Origin: Methylobacterium frigidaeris
Lineage (GTDB): Bacteria > Pseudomonadota > Alphaproteobacteria > Rhizobiales > Beijerinckiaceae
Length of the DNA: 64,000 nucleotides
NCBI RefSeq assembly: GCF_022179185.1
Contig: NZ_BPQJ01000018.1
Coordinates: 62,001 to 126,000, forward strand
Direction: 5' to 3'
Shown: piece by piece, positions 45,799-55,315 of the stretch
Position numbering within the stretch: position 1 is the first letter of the stretch
Layout: every line of letters starts with the position of its first letter
Program-made: the position numbers and the translations under genes
The notes under the pieces: generated by a model
What the model was told of the DNA's origin: nothing
The model's database searches: none
Seen by the model: the letters and a program-made list of their open reading frames with translations, nothing else

Positions 45799-46008
45799 TC
45801 AGAGAGCCAGGGCGCTCACCGACAGGTCCAGCGCGCTTCTGGCGAGCCAGAGCACGCCCCAGCCGAGCAGGCCGAACCACGCCAGCACCAGCGGGACACC
45901 GACCGCCAGGGTGAGCACCATCGCGATCCGCCGCAACCTGGCCTCGTATGATGCAGCGATCGTTGCGGCCCGTCCCGCCGCGAACGCCTTCGTGTCGAAC
46001 TGGATCAT
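45799..46008 (-). CDS. Small membrane protein, possible stress gene
   Basis: 69 residues with an N-terminal cytoplasmic helix containing arginines (SYEARLRR) and a long hydrophobic segment of about 40 residues that may form two membrane helices. No family was recognised and the ribosome site is weak. Support comes from the EcfG-like promoter at 46129-46105 reading toward it, about 100 bases upstream. It ends 110 bases before pxpA. Confidence 0.55.
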   Translation of the reverse strand: MIQFDTKAFAAGRAATIAASYEARLRRIAMVLTLAVGVPLVLAWFGLLGWGVLWLARSALDLSVSALAL

Positions 46009-46348
46009 CGCTACCGGTCCCGGAGAGGTCGTGCCGTCGCGGTGGCAAGGGGCGGGCCTGGCGCAAGGAGCGTCCCGGCGGGTGGGAGTGACAGCCCTCG
46101 CGGGAACGCGGAATGGTTAATGAAGTTCCATCGCCGGCGTAAAACCTGATGACGCGGATCGTGCCGGCACGGAACGCACCGGAATGAGACAGCGCGGTGG
46201 ATTCTTCAACCTCGCGCGTGGACGGCCATGCCTCGCCCCGCTACCTTCCGGGACACGGTCAGGTTGCGACAACCGCCGCGCGGCACGCTTCACGCCGCGA
46301 CAACCGAGGAGCCGGGCAGGCCGCGCCTGCCGATCCGGAGGTGCGATC
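46009..46348. promoter_or_regulatory. Divergent promoter region
   Basis: 340 bases between the small membrane protein and the periplasmic protein. The main feature is the symmetric EcfG-like site at 46103-46129. No gene was recognised in the remainder; the frame extending the periplasmic gene upstream to 46184 lacks a signal peptide at its start. Confidence 0.5.
46103..46129. promoter_or_regulatory. Symmetric candidate sigma-EcfG promoter
   Basis: GGAAC (46103-46107), 17 bases, then GTTCC (46125-46129). Read on either strand it gives GGAAC-N17-GTT, so it could drive both flanking genes. Confidence 0.6.
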
Positions 46349-46918
46349 ATGCATGACGGGATGCGCCGCTCGGTCGGCCTCGCCCTGTTGGTCGGCATCC
46401 TGTGCGCGCCGCCGGCGCGGGCGCAGGATCCCGCTACCCCGCGCCCGTGGAGCGACCCGCCCTCGAGGCCGGCCGAGGCGCCGGCCGTGAAGGAGGCGGC
46501 GAAGCCCGCAGCCTCCACCGCTGACCATTCCGCTGCGACGCCTGCGCGAACGGCCGCGAAACCCGCCAGGTCCGCATCGCGGCCACGAAAGGCGGAGCGC
46601 CCGGCACTCGCGGAGCGCAGGGCCGAGCGACGGGAGCGCATCGCGTCGCGCGCGAGCCGACGGCCGGTCGCCGAGGCCCCACCCCGCCGGGCCGTCGCCT
46701 TCCGGCCCCCGCCGGAGCCGCGGCCGGCGCGGGTCGCCCGGCCGCTCCCGCCGGACATGCCGGGCTACCGCGACGTCGACCTCTGGGTCGATGCCCGCGC
46801 CGACCGGATCCGCCGGGCCCAGGACGGCGGCTTCCTGGTCATGCGCCGCACCACCATCGAGGACCCGATGGGCCGCCGGATGCAGATCCTGCGCCCCCTC
46901 GACGACGAGGACGAGTAG
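46349..46918 (+). CDS. Periplasmic Ala/Pro/Arg-rich protein
   Basis: 189 residues. A signal peptide (VGLALLVGILCAPPARAQ) is followed by a long low-complexity Ala/Pro/Arg/Glu segment and a short ordered C-terminal domain (DLWVDARADRIRRAQDGGF to ILRPLDDEDE). The GGAGGTG site lies eight bases before the ATG at 46349. The function is unknown; a cell-envelope role is inferred. It may share the symmetric EcfG-like site with the divergent small membrane gene. Six bases separate its stop from the convergent TSUP gene. Confidence 0.75.
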   Translation: MHDGMRRSVGLALLVGILCAPPARAQDPATPRPWSDPPSRPAEAPAVKEAAKPAASTADHSAATPARTAAKPARSASRPRKAERPALAERRAERRERIASRASRRPVAEAPPRRAVAFRPPPEPRPARVARPLPPDMPGYRDVDLWVDARADRIRRAQDGGFLVMRRTTIEDPMGRRMQILRPLDDEDE

Positions 46919-46924
46919 CCTCCC

Positions 46925-47689
46925 TCACAGCCATGGCCGCGAGGCCAGGTGGGTGCCGAGCAGCAGAAGGCCGATCAGGAAGGCCCGCCGGAAGGTCGGT
47001 GCAGAGACCCGGCCCCGCAGCCACTGCCCGGCCGCCATGCCGAGGAGCGCCGGCGCCAGGGTGACGAGGGAGGCGGCCCCGGCCGCGAGCGGCAGCGCCC
47101 CCTCCCGTGCGAGACCCGCGGCGAGCGCCACGGTCGAGACCGTGAAGGACAGGCCGAGGGCCTGGATCAGCCCATCGCGGTCGAGGCCCAGCGCCTGGAG
47201 ATAGGGTACCGCCGGGATCACGAAGACCCCGGTCGCCCCGGTGACGAGGCCGGTGACGAGACCGATGAGCGGCGACAGCCAAGGCTCGGAACGGGCCGGC
47301 ACCCGCAGGGCGAGGCCGGCAAGCCCGGTCACCGCGTAGACCACCAGCGCGACGCCCAGAGCGCTCGCCGGGCCCGGCCCCTTGGCCCCCGCGATCAGCC
47401 CGGCGCTCGCCACCGTGCCGACTGCCACCGCCGCCATCATCGGCCAGAGCCGGAGCAGCAGGGCGCTAGAGCGCGGCCCGGCGAGGAGCTGCCAGAGGTT
47501 GGTGACGAAGGACGGCACGATCAGCAGGGCCGCGGCTTCCGCCGGGCTCATCACCGTGGCGAGCAGCCCCACCGCCACCGTCGGCAGGCCCAGCCCGATC
47601 ACGCCCTTGACGAAGCCGGCAGCGAGGAAGGTGGCGAGGATCACCGTCCAGCCGAGCGGGCCGGCGGTGCCGGAGAGGAGATCGGTCAC
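46925..47689 (-). CDS. TSUP-family (TauE/SafE) membrane permease
   Basis: 254 residues with about eight membrane helices in two repeated halves; the repeat motif GFVKGVIGLGLPTVAVGLL recurs as GLVTGLVTGATGVFVIPAV. Family members export sulfite, sulfoacetate or related organic anions. The start is GTG at 47689. The small single-span protein lies 16 bases downstream of this start on the upstream side, so both may be one operon. Confidence 0.88.
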   Translation of the reverse strand: MTDLLSGTAGPLGWTVILATFLAAGFVKGVIGLGLPTVAVGLLATVMSPAEAAALLIVPSFVTNLWQLLAGPRSSALLLRLWPMMAAVAVGTVASAGLIAGAKGPGPASALGVALVVYAVTGLAGLALRVPARSEPWLSPLIGLVTGLVTGATGVFVIPAVPYLQALGLDRDGLIQALGLSFTVSTVALAAGLAREGALPLAAGAASLVTLAPALLGMAAGQWLRGRVSAPTFRRAFLIGLLLLGTHLASRPWL

Positions 47690-47704
47690 GGGTTCGCGTC
47701 TCGT

Positions 47705-47911
47705 TCAGTCGCGGCCGACCATGTCCTGGAGCATGGTCTCCGGGCTCGGCAGCGGGCGGGAGGGCGCGTCCGCCTGCACGACGAGCGGCGAGACCGAGGC
47801 GTCGACGGGGTGCCCTTCGAAGATGAGGCCGGCGGCCAGGATCGCGAGGGCGAGCGCGATGAGCCCGAGCGGGCCCGGTCCACCGGGACTGAGCGGGATG
47901 CGCGGCGGCAT
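47705..47911 (-). CDS. Small single-span membrane protein (68 aa)
   Basis: One hydrophobic segment (LGLIALALAILAAGLIF) near the N-terminus, then a polar extracytoplasmic tail. The ATG at 47911 has GGAGGG about nine bases upstream. No family was recognised. It precedes the TSUP permease closely in the same direction, hinting at a shared transcript. Confidence 0.65.
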   Translation of the reverse strand: MPPRIPLSPGGPGPLGLIALALAILAAGLIFEGHPVDASVSPLVVQADAPSRPLPSPETMLQDMVGRD

Positions 47912-48037
47912 GAGGCAAACCCTCCGGTTGCGATGCCGGCAGCTTGGGCGGCGGAGGACGGTGCAACAAGCCGTAAGGGGCGAACCTTGCCTTCGTGGGA
48001 GGTGGAGGCCGCCCTGCTGGCGATCCACGACCTGAGA

Positions 48038-48459
48038 TCAGGACGCGGCGCGGTCGGCAAGCTCTCTCAGCAACCCCGTCGCCTCCTCCGCCCGCGCCAC
48101 CGGCACGAACAGGTGATCGTGGTGGAAGGCCGAGACGGCGTTGACGGCGATGCCGGCTTCCGCGAGGCACGCCGTCACGGCGGCGAGGAAGCCGACCGCG
48201 CCGAGCGAGGAAGGCACCGCGAGGGTGATCCAGCGGCACGGAAAGGCTCCGGCCAGGCCGGCCTGCGCGGCGTCCGCTTCGGGGAGGATCAGCGTCGTCC
48301 CTTCCGCCTCGCGAAAATCCATGACGGGGGCGAGGCCCGCGGGAACCGCACCCTCGGCCGCGCTGACGAAGACGTAGGTGCCGGGCCGCAGCTCCGACCG
48401 CATCCCGGCGAGGAGCCGGCCCAAGTCGGCCTCGCCATTCATCGAGTCGGTCTCGCCGC

Positions 48460-48463
<4 letters not shown>
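48038..48463 (-). CDS. ACT-domain protein (DUF2241/ACT_7-like)
   Basis: 141 residues. The segment [14 protein letters not shown], then [21 protein letters not shown] and [14 protein letters not shown]-like ([13 protein letters not shown]) match the small ACT-domain proteins that bind amino acids. The ATG at 48463 overlaps the thioesterase stop (ATGA); a later ATG at 48442 is possible. The ligand is unknown. Confidence 0.83.
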
Positions 48464-48897
<434 letters not shown>

Positions 48898-48967
48898 CGG
48901 ACAAGCCTCGCGACAATGAGGAGGAGTCGGACCGTAGGCGAGTCCGGCTCCCGCGATCAAGCCGCGG

Positions 48968-49795
48968 TCACGCTCCGAAGGTCTCCGGATCCGGCCCCAT
49001 CCGCCCGGCCGGATCGTCGAGGGAGGCGATGCGGGCGAGGTCGTCGGCGTCGAGGGTGAAGCCCGAGACCTCGCGGTTCTCGCGGATGCGGGCCGGCGTC
49101 GCCGATTTCGGGATCGCGACGTTGCCGATGTCCATGTGCCAGCGCAGGACGACCTGGGCAGAGGTGCGGCCATGCTTCTCGGCGATGGCCCGGATCACCG
49201 GGTCCTCCAGCACGCCGCCGCGGCCGAGCGGCGCCCAGGCCTCGGTCACGATGCCAGACTCCTCGTGGAAGGCGCGCAAGGATTTCTGCTGGAAGCGCGG
49301 ATGCAGCTCGACCTGGTTGATCGAGGGCGTCGAGCCGGTGGCGTCGATCACCCGCTTGAGGTGCTCGACCGTGAAGTTCGAGACGCCGATGGAGCGGGCG
49401 CGACCGTCCTCGCGCAGGCGCATCAGGGCGCGCCAGGTGTCCACATAGGCGCCTTTCTGCGGCACCGGCCAGTGGACGAGGTAGAGGTCGACATGGTCGA
49501 GGCCGAGGCGCGCGAGCGATTCCTCGCAGGCCCGCAGGGTCTCGTCGTAGCCGTGGCGGTCGTTCCAGACCTTGGTGGCGACGAAGATCTCCTCCCGCTT
49601 GAGGCCGGAGGCGGCGATGGCGCGGCCGACCCCGGCCTCGTTGCCGTAGATCGCCGCCGTGTCGATGGAGCGGTACCCGGCCTCCAGAGCCGCACCGACG
49701 ATCGCCGGGGCCTCCTCGTTGTCGAGCCGCCACACCCCGAAGCCGAGCTGGGGGATGCGCTTCCCGTCATTCAGGGTCAGGACGGCGTCGGACAT
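48968..49795 (-). CDS. Aldo/keto reductase
   Basis: 275 residues, a NADPH-dependent (alpha/beta)8 barrel. The catalytic tetrad motifs are visible: [13 protein letters not shown] (Asp, Tyr), FVATKVWN (Lys) and LYLVHWPVP (His). The C-terminal cofactor motif is [14 protein letters not shown]. It resembles 2,5-diketo-gluconate reductases, but the physiological substrate is uncertain. It appears monocistronic. Confidence 0.9.
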   Translation of the reverse strand: MSDAVLTLNDGKRIPQLGFGVWRLDNEEAPAIVGAALEAGYRSIDTAAIYGNEAGVGRAIAASGLKREEIFVATKVWNDRHGYDETLRACEESLARLGLDHVDLYLVHWPVPQKGAYVDTWRALMRLREDGRARSIGVSNFTVEHLKRVIDATGSTPSINQVELHPRFQQKSLRAFHEESGIVTEAWAPLGRGGVLEDPVIRAIAEKHGRTSAQVVLRWHMDIGNVAIPKSATPARIRENREVSGFTLDADDLARIASLDDPAGRMGPDPETFGA

Positions 49796-49875
49796 GATCG
49801 GGGACTCTCGGCGGGGTCTTACAGGGCACGAACCTCTGATCTGGGTCGGACCCCGCCGATGTCGAGCGCTCTGAG

Positions 49876-51114
49876 CTACTTCACCAGCGGGCAGCCGCCC
49901 TCGGCCATCGGCCGGAACGCCTGGTCGCCCGGCACGGTGTCGAGGAGCTTGTAGTAGTCGTACGGGCCCTTGCTGTCGGCCGGGGCCTTCACCTCGTACA
50001 GGAACAGGTCGTGCACCGCGCGGCCGTCCTGGCGCACCGTGACGGTGCCGAAGAGCGGATCGTTGATCGGCTTCTCGCGCATCGCCGCCACGACCTTCTC
50101 GCCCTCGATGGTGCCGGTGTCGCGCACCGCCCGCAGATAGGCCAGGGTGGAGGAGTAGACGCCGGCGTGGTTCTCGGTCGGCATGCGGCCGTTCATCCGC
50201 TCGCCGAAGCGCTTGGCGAAGGCGCGGGTGCCGTCGGTGCGGTCCCAGTAGAAGGCGCTGGCCAGCTGGAGCCCCTGCGCCGCCTTGAGGCCGAGGGCGT
50301 GAGTGTCGGAGAGCTGCACGAACAGGGCGGCGAGGCGCATCTCGGGCATCACGCCGAACTCCGCCGCCTGCTTGACGGCGTTGATCATGTCGGCCCCCGT
50401 ATCGGCGAGCGCCAGCACCTGCGCGCCCGACCCTTGCGCCGAGAGCAGCGGCGAGGCGAAGTCGCCGGCATTGAGCGGGTGCTTGCTCGACCCCTTCACG
50501 GTGCCGCCGGCGGCCTTGAGCGCCACGGTGGCGTCGCGCTCGAGCGCGTGGCCCAGCGCGTAGTCGACGGTGACGAAGTACCAGGACTTGAGGCCGCGGC
50601 CGGCGATGGCCCGCGCGGTGGCCGAGCCTTGCGCCCAGGTATCCGAGACCCACTGCACGGTGGTCGGCGCGCAGGCCTTGCCGGTGAGGTCCGAGGTGAG
50701 CGCGCTGGACGCGAGCGCCACCCGGTGACGCTCGCGCATCAGGTTCGAGACCGCGAGCGCCACGGCCGAGTTCGGCAGGTCGACGATGGTCGAGACGCCC
50801 TCCTGGTCGAGCCAGCGGCGGGCGGTGGCCAGCCCGATATCGGGCTTGTTCTGGTGGTCGGCCGAGACGATCTCGACCTTGAGCTCGCCGGCCTCCTTGG
50901 CGAAATCCTCGACGGCGAGCTGGGCCGCCGTGACCGAACCGGTGCCCGCCTGATCGGCGAAGGGCCCGCTCATGTCGCTCAACACTCCGATCTTGATCGG
51001 CGCCTTGGCGTCCTGCGCGAGCGCGGACGTGCCCAAGGCGACCGACATGGCGACCGACGTGGCCAGCGACAGGGCGAGGCCGGCGGCGCCGGCAACCCGT
51101 GAGCGGAACGACAT
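49876..51114 (-). CDS. ABC transporter substrate-binding protein (branched-chain amino acid type)
   Basis: 412 residues with a signal peptide ending at about SALAQD, then a Peripla_BP_6/LivJ-type fold (IKIGVLSDMSGPFADQAGTG). GGGAGG lies nine bases before the ATG. No permease or ATPase gene is adjacent, so it is an orphan binding protein in this window; methylobacteria and rhizobia carry many such orphans. The ligand is unknown. Confidence 0.9.
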   Translation of the reverse strand: MSFRSRVAGAAGLALSLATSVAMSVALGTSALAQDAKAPIKIGVLSDMSGPFADQAGTGSVTAAQLAVEDFAKEAGELKVEIVSADHQNKPDIGLATARRWLDQEGVSTIVDLPNSAVALAVSNLMRERHRVALASSALTSDLTGKACAPTTVQWVSDTWAQGSATARAIAGRGLKSWYFVTVDYALGHALERDATVALKAAGGTVKGSSKHPLNAGDFASPLLSAQGSGAQVLALADTGADMINAVKQAAEFGVMPEMRLAALFVQLSDTHALGLKAAQGLQLASAFYWDRTDGTRAFAKRFGERMNGRMPTENHAGVYSSTLAYLRAVRDTGTIEGEKVVAAMREKPINDPLFGTVTVRQDGRAVHDLFLYEVKAPADSKGPYDYYKLLDTVPGDQAFRPMAEGGCPLVK

Positions 51115-51316
51115 CGGGGAACCTCCCAGGAACTTTTGTCAGAACTTGCTCGCGGCCCGACCGGGCCGGCTCGCGGCCCTGTATGTCAGGCGTGCGGGGC
51201 GGCGTCGATGCGGATCGAGCGGCGTGGTTGAGAAAGCTGAGGCGTGCGATCGATGCGGCGGACGTTGGTCACCACCGTTGCTCCTTCGCGCCCGAACCGC
51301 TAAGCTCTTACGTGAC

Positions 51317-51495
51317 GGTTCCCTCCGGGGATCAAAAGGGAACGCGGTGAGGGTTCGCCCGATGCCGCGGCTGCCCCCGCAACTGTGAGCGGCGAGCCTT
51401 CCATCACCGAGTCACTGGGGACCTCGACACTCCCTGGGAAGACGATGGCAGGCACTGACCCGTGAGCCAGGAGACCTGCCGTCAGCCGTGGTCAC
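51317..51495 (+). promoter_or_regulatory. Cobalamin riboswitch
   Basis: It contains the conserved AAAAGGGAA and CGGTGAGGG elements, then GCCCCCGCAACTGT, and the 3' B12 box GAGCCAGGAGACCTGCC (51463-51480). The layout matches the adenosylcobalamin/cobalamin riboswitch class. The next gene in the same direction is the TonB-dependent receptor at 51762, an unusually long 267 bases after the box. Confidence 0.9.
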
Positions 51496-51688
51496 ACGCG
51501 AGCACGTCGGGCGGGGTGTCCTGATGGGTGTCGAGGCGGATGCGCAGGCATTCGCCCCGCTGTCGTTCGCGGTGACGTGCCACAGCCGCGTGCCGTCCCA
51601 CCGTGTCTCCCGCCGCCCTCCCCCGATCCGCAGAGCCGACGCGCGTCGCGCGCCCGCCTCGTCACGCGGATCGAGCGAGAGGTCAGAT

Positions 51689-51710
51689 ATGTAACATTAT
51701 AACGTTACAT
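51689..51710. promoter_or_regulatory. AT-rich palindromic operator
   Basis: ATGTAAC (51689-51695) and GTTACAT (51704-51710) form a perfect 7-bp inverted repeat around ATTATAAC. It resembles metal-regulator (Fur/Zur-type) AT-rich boxes in style. It lies 52-73 bases upstream of the receptor ATG, where it could overlap a promoter. Confidence 0.6.
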
Positions 51711-51761
51711 TTGTGGCAGAACCGGCTACGGACGGAGCGACCGCCTGCTCCGGACTTCATC

Positions 51762-53894
51762 ATGCCCGCGCTCCGCGCCTCGCGTCTCACCACCCTGGCC
51801 CTCGCCGCTCCGCTCCTCGCCGCCCAGCCCGGCGCCGCCGAGGACCTCACCCTGGACGCCATCGACGTCGCCGGCAGCCGCGGCCGCGATGCCAGCGCCC
51901 CCGGCCTCAACCTCGCGACGCCGTCGCGCTCAGGGTCCCGCCTCGGCCTCACCCCGTTCGAGACCCCGGCGAGCCTCGACATCATCAGCGGCGAGACCAT
52001 CCGGGCCCGGGGCCAGAACACCGTCGAGGAGGCGGTGACCCAGAACGCCGTCGGCATCACCAGCATCGCCGCACCCGGCAACGGCAACCTCGCCTTCACG
52101 GCCCGGGGCTTCGCCGGCGCCGGCTCGGTGCAGCAGCTCTATGACGGCACGCGGCTCTATGTCGGGGCCGGCACCGTCACCTTCCCGTTCGATACCTGGT
52201 CGGCGGAGCGGATCGAGGTGCTGCGCGGCCCGGCCTCGGTGCTCTACGGGGAGGGCGCGATCGGCGGCATCATCAACGTGGTGCCGAAGAAGCCGGTCTT
52301 CGTCCCGGTCGGCGAGGCGCGGGCGGCGATCGGCTCGGACGGCGTCGCGCGTCTCGCGCTCGACACCGGCGGGCCGGTCGGCGAGGACCTGGCCTACCGG
52401 TTCAACCTCAGCGGCAACCGGGCCGACGGCTGGGTCAAGCCGGACGGCGACTTTCGCAATCTCGCCCTCTCGGCGGCGGTAACGTGGCGGGCGGCGCCGG
52501 ACCTGAGCGTCACCCTCTCGCACGACCTCGGCGCCAACGAGCCGGCCCGCTACTGGGGCTCGCCCCTCGTCGGCACCCGGGTGCCGGACCGGCTGCGCTT
52601 CACCAACTACAACATCCGGGATTCACAGATCGCCTGGTTCGACAACTGGACGCAGCTGCGCACCGAGTGGAACCCGAGCCCCGACATCACGGTGCGCAAC
52701 ACCGCCTATCGCCTCTCGACCGAGCGGCACTGGCGCGACGTCGAGCAATACACCTACCAGCCGTCGACCGGCCTGATTCAGCGCAGCGACTACATCGAGA
52801 TCTTCCACCACGAGGAGCAGATCGGCAACCGTCTCGACGCGACCTTCCGCGGCAGCCTGTTCGGCTTCAAGACCGCGACGGTGATCGGCTTCGACGTCAA
52901 CCACATCGACTTCCGGCGCGACAGCAACGCACCGTTCGGGGGCGAGAGCGTCGTCGATCCGTTCACCTTTGCCCAGGGCCGCTTCATCAACCTCGCGGGC
53001 ACCCGCACCGACATCGTCTCGCGCACGCGCCAGGCCTCGGTCTTCGCCGAGAACCGGCTGGAACTGACGCCGCAGCTCGCCCTGGTGACGGGCGTGCGCT
53101 ACGACGTGCCCCGGGTCGCGGTGAGCCGGCCGCTCGCGGCGACCGCCTTCGAGAAGACCTTCGACTCGGTGAGCTACCGCGTCGCCGCGATCTACAACCC
53201 GACGCCCGACCTCGCCCTCTACGCGCAATACGCCACCGCCGCCGATCCCCTCGGCAGCCTGATCACCACCAGCGTGGCGCAGTCGCAGTTCCAGCTCGCC
53301 ACCGGCGAGCAGGTCGAGGCCGGCGCCAAGGGCCTGTTCGACGGCGGGCGCGGCGAGTGGACCTTCGCGGCCTATCACATCCGCAAGGACAACCTCCTGA
53401 CCCCGATCCCCGACCGGCCGACGGAGGTGGCCGCGGTCGGCAGCCAGTCCTCCCGCGGCGTCGAGGTCGCCGTCGCCTACCAGCTGTCGGAGGCGTGGCG
53501 CATCGAGGCCAACACCGCCCTGCTGCGGGCCCGCTACGACGCTTTCTCGCAAAACATCGATGGCGGCCTGGTGTCGTTCGCCGGCAAGGTCCCGGTCGAC
53601 GTGCCCCAGCGCGTCACCAATGTCTGGCTCAGCTACGCCTTCGCGCCGGGCTGGGTGGCGCGGCTCGGCGTCAACGATGTCGGACCGGTCTTCAGCGACT
53701 TCGCCAACACGTTTCGCCGGCCGGCCTACACGCTGCTGAACGCCACCCTGGACTGGCAGGTGACGCCGACCTCGCGCCTGTCGCTGCGCGGCACCAACCT
53801 CACCGACCAGATCTACGCGATCTCGGGCAACAGCAATTCCTGGCTGCTCGGCCGGCCGCGCTCGGTCGAGCTCGCCTACCACGTCACGTTCTGA
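51762..53894 (+). CDS. TonB-dependent outer-membrane receptor
   Basis: 710 residues. A signal peptide (to about QPGAAED) precedes a plug domain (TPASLDIISGETIRARGQNT; FTARGF; YGEGAIGGIINVVPK) and a 22-strand barrel ending in YHVTF. The plug belongs to the siderophore-receptor subgroup. The upstream cobalamin riboswitch suggests uptake of cobalamin, cobinamide or a cobalt complex; a PepSY protein follows with overlapping stop/start. The chosen ATG gives a typical signal peptide. Substrate assignment is inference. Confidence 0.92.
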   Translation: MPALRASRLTTLALAAPLLAAQPGAAEDLTLDAIDVAGSRGRDASAPGLNLATPSRSGSRLGLTPFETPASLDIISGETIRARGQNTVEEAVTQNAVGITSIAAPGNGNLAFTARGFAGAGSVQQLYDGTRLYVGAGTVTFPFDTWSAERIEVLRGPASVLYGEGAIGGIINVVPKKPVFVPVGEARAAIGSDGVARLALDTGGPVGEDLAYRFNLSGNRADGWVKPDGDFRNLALSAAVTWRAAPDLSVTLSHDLGANEPARYWGSPLVGTRVPDRLRFTNYNIRDSQIAWFDNWTQLRTEWNPSPDITVRNTAYRLSTERHWRDVEQYTYQPSTGLIQRSDYIEIFHHEEQIGNRLDATFRGSLFGFKTATVIGFDVNHIDFRRDSNAPFGGESVVDPFTFAQGRFINLAGTRTDIVSRTRQASVFAENRLELTPQLALVTGVRYDVPRVAVSRPLAATAFEKTFDSVSYRVAAIYNPTPDLALYAQYATAADPLGSLITTSVAQSQFQLATGEQVEAGAKGLFDGGRGEWTFAAYHIRKDNLLTPIPDRPTEVAAVGSQSSRGVEVAVAYQLSEAWRIEANTALLRARYDAFSQNIDGGLVSFAGKVPVDVPQRVTNVWLSYAFAPGWVARLGVNDVGPVFSDFANTFRRPAYTLLNATLDWQVTPTSRLSLRGTNLTDQIYAISGNSNSWLLGRPRSVELAYHVTF

Positions 53895-55315
53895 TGACGC
53901 GGTGGGTCAAGCGCCTGAAACGGTGGCTGCATCTCGGCCATCGCTGGCTCGGCATCGCCACCGGGCTGCTCGTCGTCGCCTGGTTCGCCTCCGGGCTCGT
54001 GATGCTGGCCGTCGGCTTCCCCGCCCTCACCGAGGCGGAGCGGGTCGCAGCCTCAGGCACGCTCCGCCTCGAGGCCGTGCGGCTGACGCCGCAGCAGGCG
54101 CTCGAGCGGGCCGGTGCCGCGCGCTTTCCCGCCCGCCTCACCCTGGCGATGCGGGGAGCGGAGCCCGCCTACTGGATCACCCAGGCCGACGGGCGGCGCC
54201 AGGCGCTCTCGGCCACGACCGGCGATCCCGTCCCATCCCTCGCGGCGGCGAGCGCGGCGGCGCTCGCGGCGGCCCATCCCTCAGCCCGCGCCGTCACCGA
54301 TCTCGGCCCCGTGACCCGCGACCAGTGGACCGTGACGGCGCGCTACGACCCGCTGCGGCCGTTCCGGCGCGTGGCTCTGGGCGATGCGGCCGGGACCGAG
54401 CTGTACCTGTCGGTCGCGACGGGCGAGCTCGCCCTCGACACCACCCGGCGTGAGCGGGTGTGGAACTGGCCCGGCGCCGTGACCCACTGGATCTATCTCA
54501 CGCCGCTGCGGGCGCGGGCGGGGCTGTGGCAGGACGTGGTCCTGTGGGTCTCAGGGTTCGCCCTGGCGGCCGCGGTGAGCGGCTACGTGCTCGGCTTCGT
54601 CCGGCTGATGCGCGGCCGGCTCACGCCCTATCGCGGCTTTGCCGCCTGGCATCACCTCGCAGGGGTGGCGGGCGGCCTCGTCGTGGTCACCTTCGTGCTC
54701 AGCGGCTGGCTGTCGATGAACCCGCGCGGCTGGTTCGGGCCGCGCGCGCCCGACGCCGCCATGCGGGCGGCCTATGCGGGGCAGGCGGCGCCGGTCTTTC
54801 CCGCCCGTCTCGACGACCTCGCGCGCGCGCCGGCCGGCAGCGTCGCGCTCGACTTCGCGTGGATCGGCGGCCGGCCCCTCGTCGTCGCCACCGGGCCCGG
54901 CCCCGCGGCCCCGTGCTGCGGCACCACCCTGACGCCCGGGGCCATCGTGGCGGCGGCCGGAGCGATGCTGCCGGGAGCGACGCTCCGCGCGGCGACCCGC
55001 CTCGACGCGCCGGATGCCTACTGGTACGACCGCCACGGCACCCCGCCCCTGCCGGTCTTGCGGCTCGCCTTCGACGATCCGGCCGCGACCTGGTTCCACC
55101 TCGATCCCGCGACCGGGGCGATCCTGGGACGGACCGACCGCAGCGGACGGGCGAATCGCTGGCTGTTCGACGCCCTCCACACCCTCGATGCCGGTCCCCT
55201 GGCGCAGAACCCGGCGGCGCGGCTGACGGCGGTCGTCGCCGCCAGCGCCCTCGGCCTGGTGATTTCGGTCAGCGGCGTGGTCCTCGGCTGGCGACGCCTG
55301 CGCCGCCGCGCCTGA
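53894..55315 (+). CDS. PepSY-domain membrane protein
   Basis: 473 residues. The first helix WLHLGHRWLGIATGLLVVAW with conserved histidines, plus three more membrane segments and periplasmic PepSY modules between them, is typical of iron-uptake-associated membrane reductases (PepSY_TM, FhuF-partner type). Its ATG overlaps the receptor stop, so the two form one transport unit. It probably reduces or releases the imported metal complex at the inner membrane (inference). Confidence 0.88.
   Translation: MTRWVKRLKRWLHLGHRWLGIATGLLVVAWFASGLVMLAVGFPALTEAERVAASGTLRLEAVRLTPQQALERAGAARFPARLTLAMRGAEPAYWITQADGRRQALSATTGDPVPSLAAASAAALAAAHPSARAVTDLGPVTRDQWTVTARYDPLRPFRRVALGDAAGTELYLSVATGELALDTTRRERVWNWPGAVTHWIYLTPLRARAGLWQDVVLWVSGFALAAAVSGYVLGFVRLMRGRLTPYRGFAAWHHLAGVAGGLVVVTFVLSGWLSMNPRGWFGPRAPDAAMRAAYAGQAAPVFPARLDDLARAPAGSVALDFAWIGGRPLVVATGPGPAAPCCGTTLTPGAIVAAAGAMLPGATLRAATRLDAPDAYWYDRHGTPPLPVLRLAFDDPAATWFHLDPATGAILGRTDRSGRANRWLFDALHTLDAGPLAQNPAARLTAVVAASALGLVISVSGVVLGWRRLRRRA

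Noticed and set aside
51488-51694. 68-codon ORF directly after the cobalamin riboswitch
   Set aside because: Arg/Ser/Pro-rich, no domain; more likely untranslated leader.
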